This document shows positions 8,710 to 16,496 of a stretch of 26,846 nucleotides of DNA, piece by piece (position 1 is the stretch's first letter; every line of letters begins with the position of its first letter). Position numbers and translations under genes: made by a program. The notes beneath the pieces are model-generated. The model made no database searches. It was not told the DNA's origin and was given only the letters and a program-made list of their open reading frames with translations. The stretch is from Methanobacterium sp. (lineage in GTDB: Archaea > Methanobacteriota > Methanobacteria > Methanobacteriales > Methanobacteriaceae), in contig JAHRFX010000054.1 in the NCBI GenBank assembly GCA_019084405.1, positions 1 to 26,846 of the forward strand. The letters run 5' to 3'.

Positions 8710-10413
8710 GTGATTACTAATCATAATGTTTTAATAATTGGTGGAGGTTTAACTGGACTTAGGGCAGCCATACAATTATTTGATTCCAGTCTGGACGTAG
8801 CAATTATTAGTAAAGTTCATCCCTTAAGATCACATTCTGTTGCTGCTCAGGGAGGTATGAATGCTTCTTTAGGAAATGTGCCTGGTGAAGATGGTAGCGT
8901 TGATAACTGGAAAAATCATGCCTTTGACACGGTAAAGGGTTCTGATTACTTAGCAGATCAGGACGCAGTGGAAAAAATGTGTCGTGAGGCACCAAAAACT
9001 GTAATAGAATTGGAACATATGGGAACAGTTTGGTCCAGACTAAAAAATGGAAAGATCGCCCAGCGACCCTTCGGAGGAGCAGGATTCCCCCGTACTTGTT
9101 ATGCAGCAGACCGAACTGGTCACAATGCACTTAATACTCTTTTTGAACAGGTTAATAAACGTAATATTCAGATATATAGTGAATTTTTTGTAACTTCTCT
9201 TATTATTGATCAGGGGAGTTGCGTCGGTTGTACCGCTCTAGATTATCTGCAGGGTGAAGTTCACGGTTTATCAGCTAAGGCCGTGCTGATGGCCACTGGA
9301 GGATTTGGTAGATTATTCAATAAATCAACCAATGCTCTAATTAATACTGGCGACGGACAGGCTCTGGCTTTACGTGCAGGCGTGCCTTTAAAAGATATGG
9401 AATTTGTGCAGTTTCATCCCACTACTCTCTATGGTACCAATATTTTAATCACTGAGGGAGCACGTGGAGAAGGAGGTATTTTACTTAACCAGGATGGAGA
9501 ACGTTTTATGAAAAAATATGCTCCAAATTCACTTGATTTGGCCCCTAGGGATGTGGTTGCCCGTTCCATTGAAGAAGAAGTAGCTCAGGGGCAAGGATTT
9601 GAAGGAGATTATGTTCATCTTGATCTTCGCCCACTTGGTGCTGAACGAATAAATGAACGTTTACCAGGCATAAAGCAGATTTCCATTGATTTTTCAGGCG
9701 TTGATCCCATAAATGAGTCCATACCAGTCCAGCCAGGTCAACACTATTCCATGGGAGGAATAGATGTGGATATCGATGGAAAGACTCGTATTTCAGGATT
9801 ATATGCAGCAGGAGAATGTTCTTGTGTTAGTGTTCACGGTGCAAACCGTCTGGGGGGAAATTCACTACTGGAAACCGTAGTATTTGGACGTCTGGTTGCG
9901 GATCAGATCATAAATAATGTCAATAATATTGAATCTCCTCCAAAAAAACTTGCCCAGGCAAATATCAGGAAATCAGAAGACCATATTAAAGCTCTGATTG
10001 ATAGGGAAGGTGGGGAAAATCAGTTTGAAATTAAAGAAAAGCTTAATAATACCATGAGCACCAAATTTGGAATTTTCCGTGAAAAGGATACCATGCTAGA
10101 AGGGCTCAATGAGATCAAAAAATTGCAGGAAAAGTTTTCCCAAGTTTCCATTAAAAATAAAGATCTTAAAGTTAACAAGGCCCTGATAAGATTATTAGAA
10201 CTGGAAGGAATGCTTTTACTAGCAGAAGTAGTTGCCCTGGGGGCTATTAAAAGAAAAGAAAGTAGAGGATCCCATACCCGAACTGATTATCCAGAACGTG
10301 ATGATACTAAATTCCTCAAGCATACCCTGGTTACCTGGGAAGATGAAAATATGCAGGTTTCCTACCTGCCAGTTAAATTAGGAATGTTTGAGCCTAAGGA
10401 GCGTGTGTATTAA
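8710..10413 (+). CDS. frdA: fumarate reductase/succinate dehydrogenase flavoprotein subunit
   Basis: The catalytic FAD subunit, 567 residues, interconverting fumarate and succinate. The N-terminal dinucleotide motif is VLIIGGGLTGLRAA (residues 7-20). H42 in RSHSVAAQGG matches the histidine that binds FAD covalently in bacterial FrdA/SdhA. Active-site segments are present: HPTTLYG, the TEGARGEGG loop, PRDVVAR containing the proton-relay arginine, and HGANRLGGNSLLE. The start is a GTG with AGGGGG seven bases upstream; no other start fits. The stop overlaps the frdB start (TAATG), so the two are translationally coupled. Methanogens usually carry TfrA/TfrB thiol:fumarate reductase; this FrdA is similar in size but is paired with a short FrdB. 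No membrane anchor gene is nearby, so a soluble enzyme is expected. The direction in vivo is probably fumarate reduction, which is an inference. Confidence 0.93.
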   Translation: MITNHNVLIIGGGLTGLRAAIQLFDSSLDVAIISKVHPLRSHSVAAQGGMNASLGNVPGEDGSVDNWKNHAFDTVKGSDYLADQDAVEKMCREAPKTVIELEHMGTVWSRLKNGKIAQRPFGGAGFPRTCYAADRTGHNALNTLFEQVNKRNIQIYSEFFVTSLIIDQGSCVGCTALDYLQGEVHGLSAKAVLMATGGFGRLFNKSTNALINTGDGQALALRAGVPLKDMEFVQFHPTTLYGTNILITEGARGEGGILLNQDGERFMKKYAPNSLDLAPRDVVARSIEEEVAQGQGFEGDYVHLDLRPLGAERINERLPGIKQISIDFSGVDPINESIPVQPGQHYSMGGIDVDIDGKTRISGLYAAGECSCVSVHGANRLGGNSLLETVVFGRLVADQIINNVNNIESPPKKLAQANIRKSEDHIKALIDREGGENQFEIKEKLNNTMSTKFGIFREKDTMLEGLNEIKKLQEKFSQVSIKNKDLKVNKALIRLLELEGMLLLAEVVALGAIKRKESRGSHTRTDYPERDDTKFLKHTLVTWEDENMQVSYLPVKLGMFEPKERVY

Positions 10414-11171
10414 TGAAACTAAAAGTTTATCGTTACCAGGATGGAATGGAATCACCTCGTTATGATAGCTTTGAATTAGAATCCAGACCGGGTTTAACTG
10501 TATTAGGGGCCTTGTTCCAGTTTCAAGAACAATTTGATGATTCATTATCATTTAACTATTCCTGTCGGGGAGCGGTTTGTGGTACCTGTGGCATGTTAAT
10601 CAATAAGGTCCCTCGTTTAGCCTGTCGAACTCAACTAAAACCACTTTTAAGGGGAGAATTGAAAGTATCCCTATTTTCTTATCCCGGTATTATGGAAACC
10701 ATTCCCTGGGATCCTGCAAAAGAAGTTTTAGTGGAACCCTTACCACATCTACCTGTAATTAAGGATCTTATTGTGGATATGGATAAGTTCTTCGAGTATT
10801 ATAGGTTTGTTGAACCTGTTTTTAGAACATCCGATCTTAATCCTGAAAAAGAACGGTTAATGAATCCAGAAGATGTAAAACAATTGGAAGAGTATACCAA
10901 TTGTATTCTTTGTGCTGTTTGTTTTGGTGGCTGTCCAGTTGTCGGACAAAATCCCAAATACTTGGGCCCTGCTGCCCTGGCAAAACTTTATCGCTTCCAT
11001 CTAGACCCTAGGGAGACTACAGATACATCCCGCCTGGAAATAGCAGACATAAAAAATGGTTGGTGGGCCTGTGACTCCTATGGAAACTGTCGTAAAGTCT
11101 GTCCCAAAGGTGTACCTCCCATAAATGCCATAGAAAACGCTGCAAATGAACTAAAAAGTAAAAAAAAATGA
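10413..11171 (+). CDS. frdB: fumarate reductase/succinate dehydrogenase iron-sulfur subunit
   Basis: The electron-transfer subunit, 252 residues. The N-terminal plant-type ferredoxin domain carries the [2Fe-2S] ligands in CRGAVCGTCGM plus a later Cys in PRLAC, spaced as in Escherichia coli FrdB. The C-terminal domain has CILCAVCFGGCP for the [4Fe-4S] cluster and CDSYGNCRKVCPKGVPP for the [3Fe-4S] cluster. All expected cysteines are present. The protein ends about 25 residues after the last cluster motif. The TfrB of thiol:fumarate reductase in Methanothermobacter is almost twice as long because of an HdrB-like CCG domain that takes electrons from coenzymes M and B; that domain is absent here, so the donor must differ. 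No quinone-binding anchor subunits follow. AAGGAG inside the frdA end serves as ribosome binding site and the ATG overlaps the frdA stop. The gene symbol is by homology only. Confidence 0.93.
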   Translation: MKLKVYRYQDGMESPRYDSFELESRPGLTVLGALFQFQEQFDDSLSFNYSCRGAVCGTCGMLINKVPRLACRTQLKPLLRGELKVSLFSYPGIMETIPWDPAKEVLVEPLPHLPVIKDLIVDMDKFFEYYRFVEPVFRTSDLNPEKERLMNPEDVKQLEEYTNCILCAVCFGGCPVVGQNPKYLGPAALAKLYRFHLDPRETTDTSRLEIADIKNGWWACDSYGNCRKVCPKGVPPINAIENAANELKSKKK

Positions 11172-11224
11172 TAAATGATCTTTAAATAATATGGATTAAT
11201 CTTAGCTATGAAAAGGGGATATAA

Positions 11225-12445
11225 ATGAAATATTTGTGTAGTAATTGTAAAATGTTCAAATACGATGAGGAAAGGGGTGATGAAAAAACCAGCCTTCCGC
11301 CCGGGACGAAAATTGAAAACATACCCAATTCCTGGAGATGTCCTGTTTGTGGGGTAAACAAATATTATCTGCAACCATTAGATAATCAAACTAAAGAAGA
11401 AACTGAGATTAAAGATCTAACTTATTATCGTGACATCGCCCGAAAATTACTTACCGGTTTTTGTGGGGTTTACCCGGTATGCGATGGTGATCCGGATCAT
11501 ATATGTACCGGTCAAAAATACGGTGCCCCCATAGGTTTGGGAGGGGCAGGACAGGCCAAGACTTTTGAAGCTAATTATCAGGCTCTTCAAAAATATCGGC
11601 TGATGATGAGGGTCATTAAAGCTCACCATGAACCTGAAATGTCCATAAAAATCTTTGAAAAAGACTTAAAGATTCCTGTGATGGGAGCTGCACTTTCTGG
11701 TGTCAAATCAAGTTTAAAAGACGCTGTTCCAGAAGTTTTTTTTTATGAGGGACTTTTAAAAGGAGCTCGAAATGCAGGTACCATAGGTATGGTGGGAAAC
11801 ACACCCACGAGTCCCGAAGACTTAGGGGTTAAAACAGTGGGAGAAAATCAGGGCTGGGGAATTCCTTTTTTTAAACCCCAGTCCCAGCCACGTCTTTTAG
11901 AATTATTTGAGCAGGCGGAAAAATTGGATGTGCTTGCCACTGGAGTTGACTTGGGAGGGGCAGGATCTACCTTCTGGGTTACTCCCGAAAAACAGGTATT
12001 CCGGAAAAGTGAAATGGAATTGCAAGAACTGGTGGATTGCACCGAAAAACCAGTTATATTCAAAGGAATTATGAATACAGAAGATGCAGCTACGGTGCTA
12101 GATTCTGGAGCCAGTGCATGTTATGTATCTAATCATGGAGGAAGAGTTCTGGATTGTGGTCAAGGAGTGGCAGAAGTCCTTCCAGAGATTTCTAAAGAAA
12201 TATCTGGTAAAATACCTGTTTTAGCCGACGGAACGGTGCGTACTGGTTTTGATGTACTTAAGATTTTAGCTTTGGGGGCTGATGTGGCTCTAATAGGCCG
12301 TCCCCTTGCAAGAATGGCAATAGCTGGTGGAGAAAAAGCAGTACAAATGTATTTTGACTATGTTAAAGATGATCTTCGTCGAGCTATGATTTTAACTGGC
12401 TGTGATACGCTTCAAGAGATCAGTGAAAATATCCTTATAAAATAA
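11225..12445 (+). CDS. rubredoxin-fused FMN-dependent 2-hydroxyacid dehydrogenase
   Basis: A two-domain redox enzyme of 406 residues. Residues 1-50 are a rubredoxin with iron ligands C5, C8, C39 and C42 (CSNC and CPVC). The rest is a TIM-barrel of the lactate/glycolate oxidase family: the FMN lysine in PVIFKGI, the catalytic His and substrate-binding Arg in SNHGGRVLD, and the phosphate-binding ADGTVRTGFDVLK and IGRPLAR segments. A small cysteine motif (CGVYPVC followed by CTG) joins the two domains, as in anaerobe members of the family. By family it oxidises a 2-hydroxyacid such as lactate to the 2-oxoacid; the fused rubredoxin is a likely one-electron outlet instead of oxygen. It follows frdB by 53 bases with AAAAGGGG before the ATG, so it is probably in the frd operon. 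The exact substrate is not determined by the sequence, and isopentenyl-diphosphate-isomerase-like FMN proteins are a possible alternative. Confidence 0.87.
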   Translation: MKYLCSNCKMFKYDEERGDEKTSLPPGTKIENIPNSWRCPVCGVNKYYLQPLDNQTKEETEIKDLTYYRDIARKLLTGFCGVYPVCDGDPDHICTGQKYGAPIGLGGAGQAKTFEANYQALQKYRLMMRVIKAHHEPEMSIKIFEKDLKIPVMGAALSGVKSSLKDAVPEVFFYEGLLKGARNAGTIGMVGNTPTSPEDLGVKTVGENQGWGIPFFKPQSQPRLLELFEQAEKLDVLATGVDLGGAGSTFWVTPEKQVFRKSEMELQELVDCTEKPVIFKGIMNTEDAATVLDSGASACYVSNHGGRVLDCGQGVAEVLPEISKEISGKIPVLADGTVRTGFDVLKILALGADVALIGRPLARMAIAGGEKAVQMYFDYVKDDLRRAMILTGCDTLQEISENILIK

Positions 12446-12456
12446 AAAAAATAAGT

Positions 12457-12750
12457 TCAGGGTAGTGCTCCATCCCTGCAGTAGAATCCTTTTGGTTTTT
12501 GGTTGGGCAAGTCGTATTCTTCCCATAATGCACACTCATTACAGATACATCGTTTATTGGTATCAATATCCCCACAGCTGGATTTACCTGTAGCACAGTA
12601 CATACCTGGAACCATTTCTGGATCAGGCATCATTTTGCTTTCCATCATTTTAGGCATCATATCCTGCATTTTCATGCCTTTTTCTTTTACACAAGCACTA
12701 TCTTCCTGTATAGGGCAGGTAGTGTATAGGCATTTTTGCAGGTTTTCCAT
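12457..12750 (-). CDS. DUF2769 cysteine/methionine-rich protein, degenerate copy
   Basis: A small soluble protein of 97 residues, a close tandem copy of the next gene upstream. It has paired cysteines at both ends (C7, C12, C20; then YC, SSC, CICNEC and YC) and a methionine-rich centre (MMPKMMESKMMPDPEM). DUF2769 has no assigned function; the cysteine pairs suggest a metal or Fe-S site. Compared with its neighbour, one N-terminal Cys is replaced by Tyr (Y9) and five bases are missing before the ATG at 12750. As a result the ATG that follows a GGGGGGG ribosome binding site (near 12766) is out of frame, and translation would have to begin at 12750, about 25 bases from that site. It may be poorly expressed or decaying. 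It is last in the minus-strand operon and convergent with the rubredoxin-fused dehydrogenase. Confidence 0.75.
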   Translation of the reverse strand: MENLQKCLYTTCPIQEDSACVKEKGMKMQDMMPKMMESKMMPDPEMVPGMYCATGKSSCGDIDTNKRCICNECALWEEYDLPNQKPKGFYCRDGALP

Positions 12751-13006
12751 ATTCTATTTTGCTCATAAAATTCCCCCCCAAAAATGTCATTTGAGGTTGA
12801 TTTTACTCTGCTTGCCCATCCCGACAGTAGTAACCCATGGGTGAGCCTTCAGGTAAAGCATATTCTTTCCATAGTGGGCATTCGTTGCACTGGCACATTT
12901 TACTGTAATCCAGATCTCCGCAAGATGCTTTTCCACTGGCACAGTACAAACCAGGAACCATTTCTGGATCAGGCATCATTTTGCTTTCCATCATTTTAGG
13001 CATCAT
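12608..13006. repeat. 53-bp direct repeat inside tandem DUF2769 genes
   Basis: Bases 12608-12660 and 12954-13006 are identical over 53 positions, at an offset of 346 bases. They encode the methionine-rich centre of the two DUF2769 proteins. The rest of the two genes is similar but diverged, so this is a tandem gene duplication with one segment kept identical, by recent conversion or by selection. Confidence 0.9.
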
Positions 13007-13117
13007 TTCCTGGACTTTCATTTTTTTTTCTTTAGCACAGGCACTTTCTGCTTGTACCGGGCAGGTTTTACAGATGCATTTTTGCAGGTTTTCCATATTA
13101 AATTCTACTTTTGACAA
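12803..13117 (-). CDS. DUF2769 cysteine/methionine-rich protein
   Basis: A protein of 104 residues with ten cysteines (14, 16, 19, 27, 59, 66, 75, 77, 80, 98) arranged as CxCxxC at the start and CxCxxC plus single cysteines at the end. Residues 33-53 hold eight methionines in pairs (MM-x2-MM-x3-MM pattern). No signal peptide or membrane helix, so it is cytoplasmic. The cysteine framework recurs at the N-terminus of the glutamate-synthase-like protein encoded 73 bases upstream, which suggests that this small protein docks to or replaces that module. Function is unknown; a metal- or electron-carrying role is inferred from the cysteines and the redox neighbourhood. The start is a TTG at 13117 with GGAG ahead of it; the in-frame ATG at 13096 is an alternative. 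Confidence 0.82.
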   Translation of the reverse strand: MSKVEFNMENLQKCICKTCPVQAESACAKEKKMKVQEMMPKMMESKMMPDPEMVPGLYCASGKASCGDLDYSKMCQCNECPLWKEYALPEGSPMGYYCRDGQAE

Positions 13118-13190
13118 AATTTCACACTCCTATTACTTACCAAACATTACATATGTTATCTGAAGCATATAAATTTTGTTTTCTTTATAA

Positions 13191-14690
13191 CTAGATATAT
13201 TCCCCATTTATCCATTTAATACCAGTTGCCTGGGACATATCTCTATTGGCAGAAATTAAATCCTCAGAAGAAAGCTGTTTTATGTCTTTTTTCCCCACAA
13301 TCCGTGTTAAATTTGCTATTTCTTCAGTGGATAATTCAATGTAATTGGAAAGTTTTTTTATGCCTTGATTGATATCTAATTGTTCCATGAGTTTAGGATC
13401 CTGGGTGGTCACACCAGTAGGACATAAACCAGAATAACATATTCGATATTGTTGACAATTTATTGCTATCAGGGCTGAAGTGGCAATATAAACTGCATCA
13501 GCACCTAAAGCCAGACATTTGGCAAAATCAGCTGAATTTTTAAGCCTTCCTCCTGCTATCAATGATATTTTATCCTTCATACCCATTTTGTTAAGGGTTT
13601 TATGAGCCTGAGGAATAGCAACAAATACAGGTATGCCAACGTTATCCCTAACATATAAGTTAGTAGCTCCGGTACCGCCCCCAAACCCATCCAATGCAAT
13701 ATAATCAACACCAGAATTAGCTAATACTTCTACATCTGCTTTAACATCACCACAACCTATTTTAGTCCCAATTGGTACTCCATTACTTATCTCACGAAGC
13801 CATGAAACTTTTTCTTTTAATGATTGTTGATCGGTTATATCGGGGTGATGGGCTGGAGAATAGGATGCTTCACCGGTTTTCAGGTTTCTGGTTCTGGCTA
13901 TCTCATCAGTTATTTTTTCAGCAGGCAAATAACTCCCTTTTCCAGGATATGCTCCTTGACCAAATCTTATTTCAATTGCAACTGCCGATTTAAGGATTTC
14001 CTCATCAATTCCAAATCGCCCTGTAGAGTACTGCACTATCCTGTAATCTAAACCTATGTCTTTTTCTTCATCTATGATTCCGCCCTCGCCTGAATTAAAG
14101 GCAATTTTTAATTTTTCGGCTGTTTTGGAGATTACTAATTTTACATTTTTAGATACGCCTCCAAAACTCATCCCGGAGATCATGATTGGAGAGGTGATTT
14201 TAAGAGGATTTTTAGATTTGGGGCCAATTATAGTAGTGGTATTAACTGGTTCTTCATGATTAAGGGGAATTTTGTTTACTTGAGCTGGTATAAAATATAA
14301 ATCATCCAGAGCAAAAGGAAATTTTTTCAAAGACCCCATGGATCCCACTATGCTTTTTCCTTCTATGCTCTCTTCCTTGATATTTACCACTTTTTGATAA
14401 AAAAGAGGGTCTTCACCTGAATGTTTTTTGCGCATTAAAAAGTCAGTATCACCCACGCATAATTTATCACAATAATATAATCCTTTCAGGTCATATTTGA
14501 GGTATACCGGACATTTATTACAAAGACAAGTTTTTGGTTTAATATCACATTTACTTTCAGATTTACCGCAAAATAGAATTTCACCAACACAATCATGAGG
14601 ATAACTGTTACATAGTCGGCATAGACATTTTTGGCGGTTTTCTTCCGAATCGGTGACTTTAACTCTAATATTTCCTAATTCATCTGACAT
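13191..14690 (-). CDS. glutamate-synthase-like FMN protein with N-terminal DUF2769-type module
   Basis: A 499-residue protein. Residues 20-78 are a cysteine module (C22, C24, C27, C34, C41, C48, C55, C57, C60, C74, C78) with the same order as the DUF2769 proteins downstream but without their methionine-rich stretch. Residues from about 110 on are the FMN-binding central domain of glutamate synthase (GltB domain 2 type): ISGMSFGGVS, GEGG, GQGAYPGKGSYLPAEKI, GVDYIALDGFGGGTGA, AGGRLKN and the [3Fe-4S] ligands in CQQYRICYSGLCP. It lacks the N-terminal glutaminase domain and the NAD(P)H subunit, so it is not a complete glutamate synthase. Archaeal stand-alone versions are of uncertain function. 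The start could be a TTG at 14726, but the ATG at 14690 has a GAGG ribosome binding site and starts just before the module. It lies 48 bases after the thiamine-diphosphate enzyme, in the same operon. Confidence 0.87.
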   Translation of the reverse strand: MSDELGNIRVKVTDSEENRQKCLCRLCNSYPHDCVGEILFCGKSESKCDIKPKTCLCNKCPVYLKYDLKGLYYCDKLCVGDTDFLMRKKHSGEDPLFYQKVVNIKEESIEGKSIVGSMGSLKKFPFALDDLYFIPAQVNKIPLNHEEPVNTTTIIGPKSKNPLKITSPIMISGMSFGGVSKNVKLVISKTAEKLKIAFNSGEGGIIDEEKDIGLDYRIVQYSTGRFGIDEEILKSAVAIEIRFGQGAYPGKGSYLPAEKITDEIARTRNLKTGEASYSPAHHPDITDQQSLKEKVSWLREISNGVPIGTKIGCGDVKADVEVLANSGVDYIALDGFGGGTGATNLYVRDNVGIPVFVAIPQAHKTLNKMGMKDKISLIAGGRLKNSADFAKCLALGADAVYIATSALIAINCQQYRICYSGLCPTGVTTQDPKLMEQLDINQGIKKLSNYIELSTEEIANLTRIVGKKDIKQLSSEDLISANRDMSQATGIKWINGEYI

Positions 14691-14738
14691 GCTTTTTTTT
14701 GCCTCTTTAATTCTTACAGGGCCCAAATACTTATTAAA

Positions 14739-16496
14739 TTAAATGAATCTCCTGGGATCAGTATCTATATCAACTAAAACCGGTTTTTTTGATTTTAAAG
14801 CTTTATCTACAGCATCATCAAGCATTTCAGCTTTTTCAACTTTTATACCTATTCCCCCACAATTTTTGGCAAAACCGGCATAATCACAGTCCTGCAATTC
14901 AGTTTGGTAGTTAGGATATTTTTCAACTTTTTGTTCCTGCATTATCATTCCCAGTTCTTTATTGTTCATCAAAAACACCTTTATAGGGAGTTTATATTTT
15001 ACTGCAGTCATAAAATCAGCCATAACCATGGAAAATCCTCCATCACCAGTTATACATACCACTTGACGATCAGGATATGTTAGTTGTGATGTTAGTGCTG
15101 CTGGTAAACCAAATCCCATGGAACCCAGGTTACCTGATAATAATAGCTTCTGAGTTTTTTTCATCCAGAAGTTACGGCCCACCCACCAGCAGTTCTCTCC
15201 TACATCCACAGTTATAACAGCATCATCATCTAATTTCTGATTAAGGACTTTTATAATATACTGGGGCCTGATCGGAGTTTTATCAGTTGATATTTCCTCT
15301 TCAAGTAGCTCAATCCAGCTTTGTTTTAAATTTTTCATTTCTTCCTGGTATTCTTTATCCTCACGCTCCTTAAGCATGGTTGTGAGTTTAGGTATAATTT
15401 GGGCACTGTTTCCCACCAGGCCCACCTCCACTGGATATTTTTTGGCTATCATCAGAGGGTCAATGTCAATTTGGATCATGCTTTTTTCAGGTATCTGAGT
15501 TAGATCTGAGAAAGATGACCCAATAACAATCAAAAGATCAGACTTTTGCACCAGTTCGGTGGCTGCAGTAGAGCCTATGGACCCGTGACTTCCCATGTAA
15601 AAAGGATGTTCTTCATTTATAACTCCTTTTCCACGATAAGTAGTTATAATAGGAGAATTTATCTTCTTTGCTAGTTCAATCAAGCTGTCTCCTTGACCCA
15701 TAGCCCCAAAACCTGCTATAATAACTGGTCGTTTAGAATTATCAATTTTTTTAGCTGCACTTTTTAGCAAATTATTAGAGGGCAATAGGGACTGGTCAGC
15801 TAAATTTCCCTTAAAGGATTTAATTTTAGTATCATAAGGTAATTTCTGGATATCGTTAGGTATACTTATATGGGAAACGCCTTTTTCCAATAAGGCATGT
15901 TTAATGGCATGGGTAACTAGAGATGTGGATTGTTCTTTGGACATTACCGCTTTATTAAAAACACATATTGGTTCAAAGAAGGAATGCTGATCAATTTCCT
16001 GAGTTGCGCCCGTACCTATCTTATGTCTTTCCACCTGACCGGTTAAAGCCAGTACCGGAGCATGGTCTAATTTAGCATCATACAATCCGGTGGCAAGATT
16101 GGTTGCTCCGGGTCCAGCAATTGTTAAACAGGCTGCGACATGTCCTGTAAGTTTTCCATAGGCAGAGGCCATAAATGCTGCAGTTTGTTCATGCCGTACC
16201 TGATAATATTGGATCTGATCGTTTTTTCTTAAAGCATCAACTACACCTAAAGAAGATGTACCCGGAATACCAAAGATATACTTTACACCCCATTCCACCA
16301 TTTGATCTATCATGACATCAGAAACTGTTCTTTCATCTTTAGAAATTGTTTCTTTTTCTCCTACTAGTTCTACGAAAACATTTTTAGGAGAGTTACATAC
16401 GGGACATCTCCAGTCTTCAGGTAAATCTTTAAATTTTACTCCTTCTTCTTCCTCATCATATACATAGTTACAAACCGTGCATCTATATTTTGCCAT
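14739..16496 (-). CDS. rubredoxin-fused PoxB-like thiamine-diphosphate enzyme
   Basis: A 585-residue protein. Residues 1-45 are a rubredoxin with iron ligands C6, C9, C31 and C34. After a short linker comes a three-domain thiamine-diphosphate enzyme of the pyruvate oxidase/acetolactate synthase family: the activating glutamate is E103 in RHEQTAAFMA, the central domain carries the GPGATNLATG and GFGAMGQGDS segments, and the thiamine-binding motif GDGGFSMVMADF with NN about 20 residues later lies near 480-515. The C-terminal domain is closest to E. coli PoxB (GDGGFSM, KLPIKVFLMNN, CGGIGIKVEKA), not to acetolactate synthase. PoxB's membrane-binding C-terminal peptide is absent. Inference: oxidative decarboxylation of pyruvate with electrons leaving via rubredoxin. 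The frame extends to 16544, but the ATG at 16496 has GGGGG upstream and opens directly on the rubredoxin. It is first in a minus-strand operon. Confidence 0.88.
   Translation of the reverse strand: MAKYRCTVCNYVYDEEEEGVKFKDLPEDWRCPVCNSPKNVFVELVGEKETISKDERTVSDVMIDQMVEWGVKYIFGIPGTSSLGVVDALRKNDQIQYYQVRHEQTAAFMASAYGKLTGHVAACLTIAGPGATNLATGLYDAKLDHAPVLALTGQVERHKIGTGATQEIDQHSFFEPICVFNKAVMSKEQSTSLVTHAIKHALLEKGVSHISIPNDIQKLPYDTKIKSFKGNLADQSLLPSNNLLKSAAKKIDNSKRPVIIAGFGAMGQGDSLIELAKKINSPIITTYRGKGVINEEHPFYMGSHGSIGSTAATELVQKSDLLIVIGSSFSDLTQIPEKSMIQIDIDPLMIAKKYPVEVGLVGNSAQIIPKLTTMLKEREDKEYQEEMKNLKQSWIELLEEEISTDKTPIRPQYIIKVLNQKLDDDAVITVDVGENCWWVGRNFWMKKTQKLLLSGNLGSMGFGLPAALTSQLTYPDRQVVCITGDGGFSMVMADFMTAVKYKLPIKVFLMNNKELGMIMQEQKVEKYPNYQTELQDCDYAGFAKNCGGIGIKVEKAEMLDDAVDKALKSKKPVLVDIDTDPRRFI

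Noticed and set aside
12503..13163. Plus-strand open frames across the DUF2769 genes
   Set aside because: They are antisense shadows of the two minus-strand genes; the cysteine framework and methionine repeat lie in the minus-strand frames.
14691..14726. Upstream TTG start for the glutamate-synthase-like gene
   Set aside because: No ribosome binding site before it, whereas the ATG at 14690 has GAGG at a usable distance.
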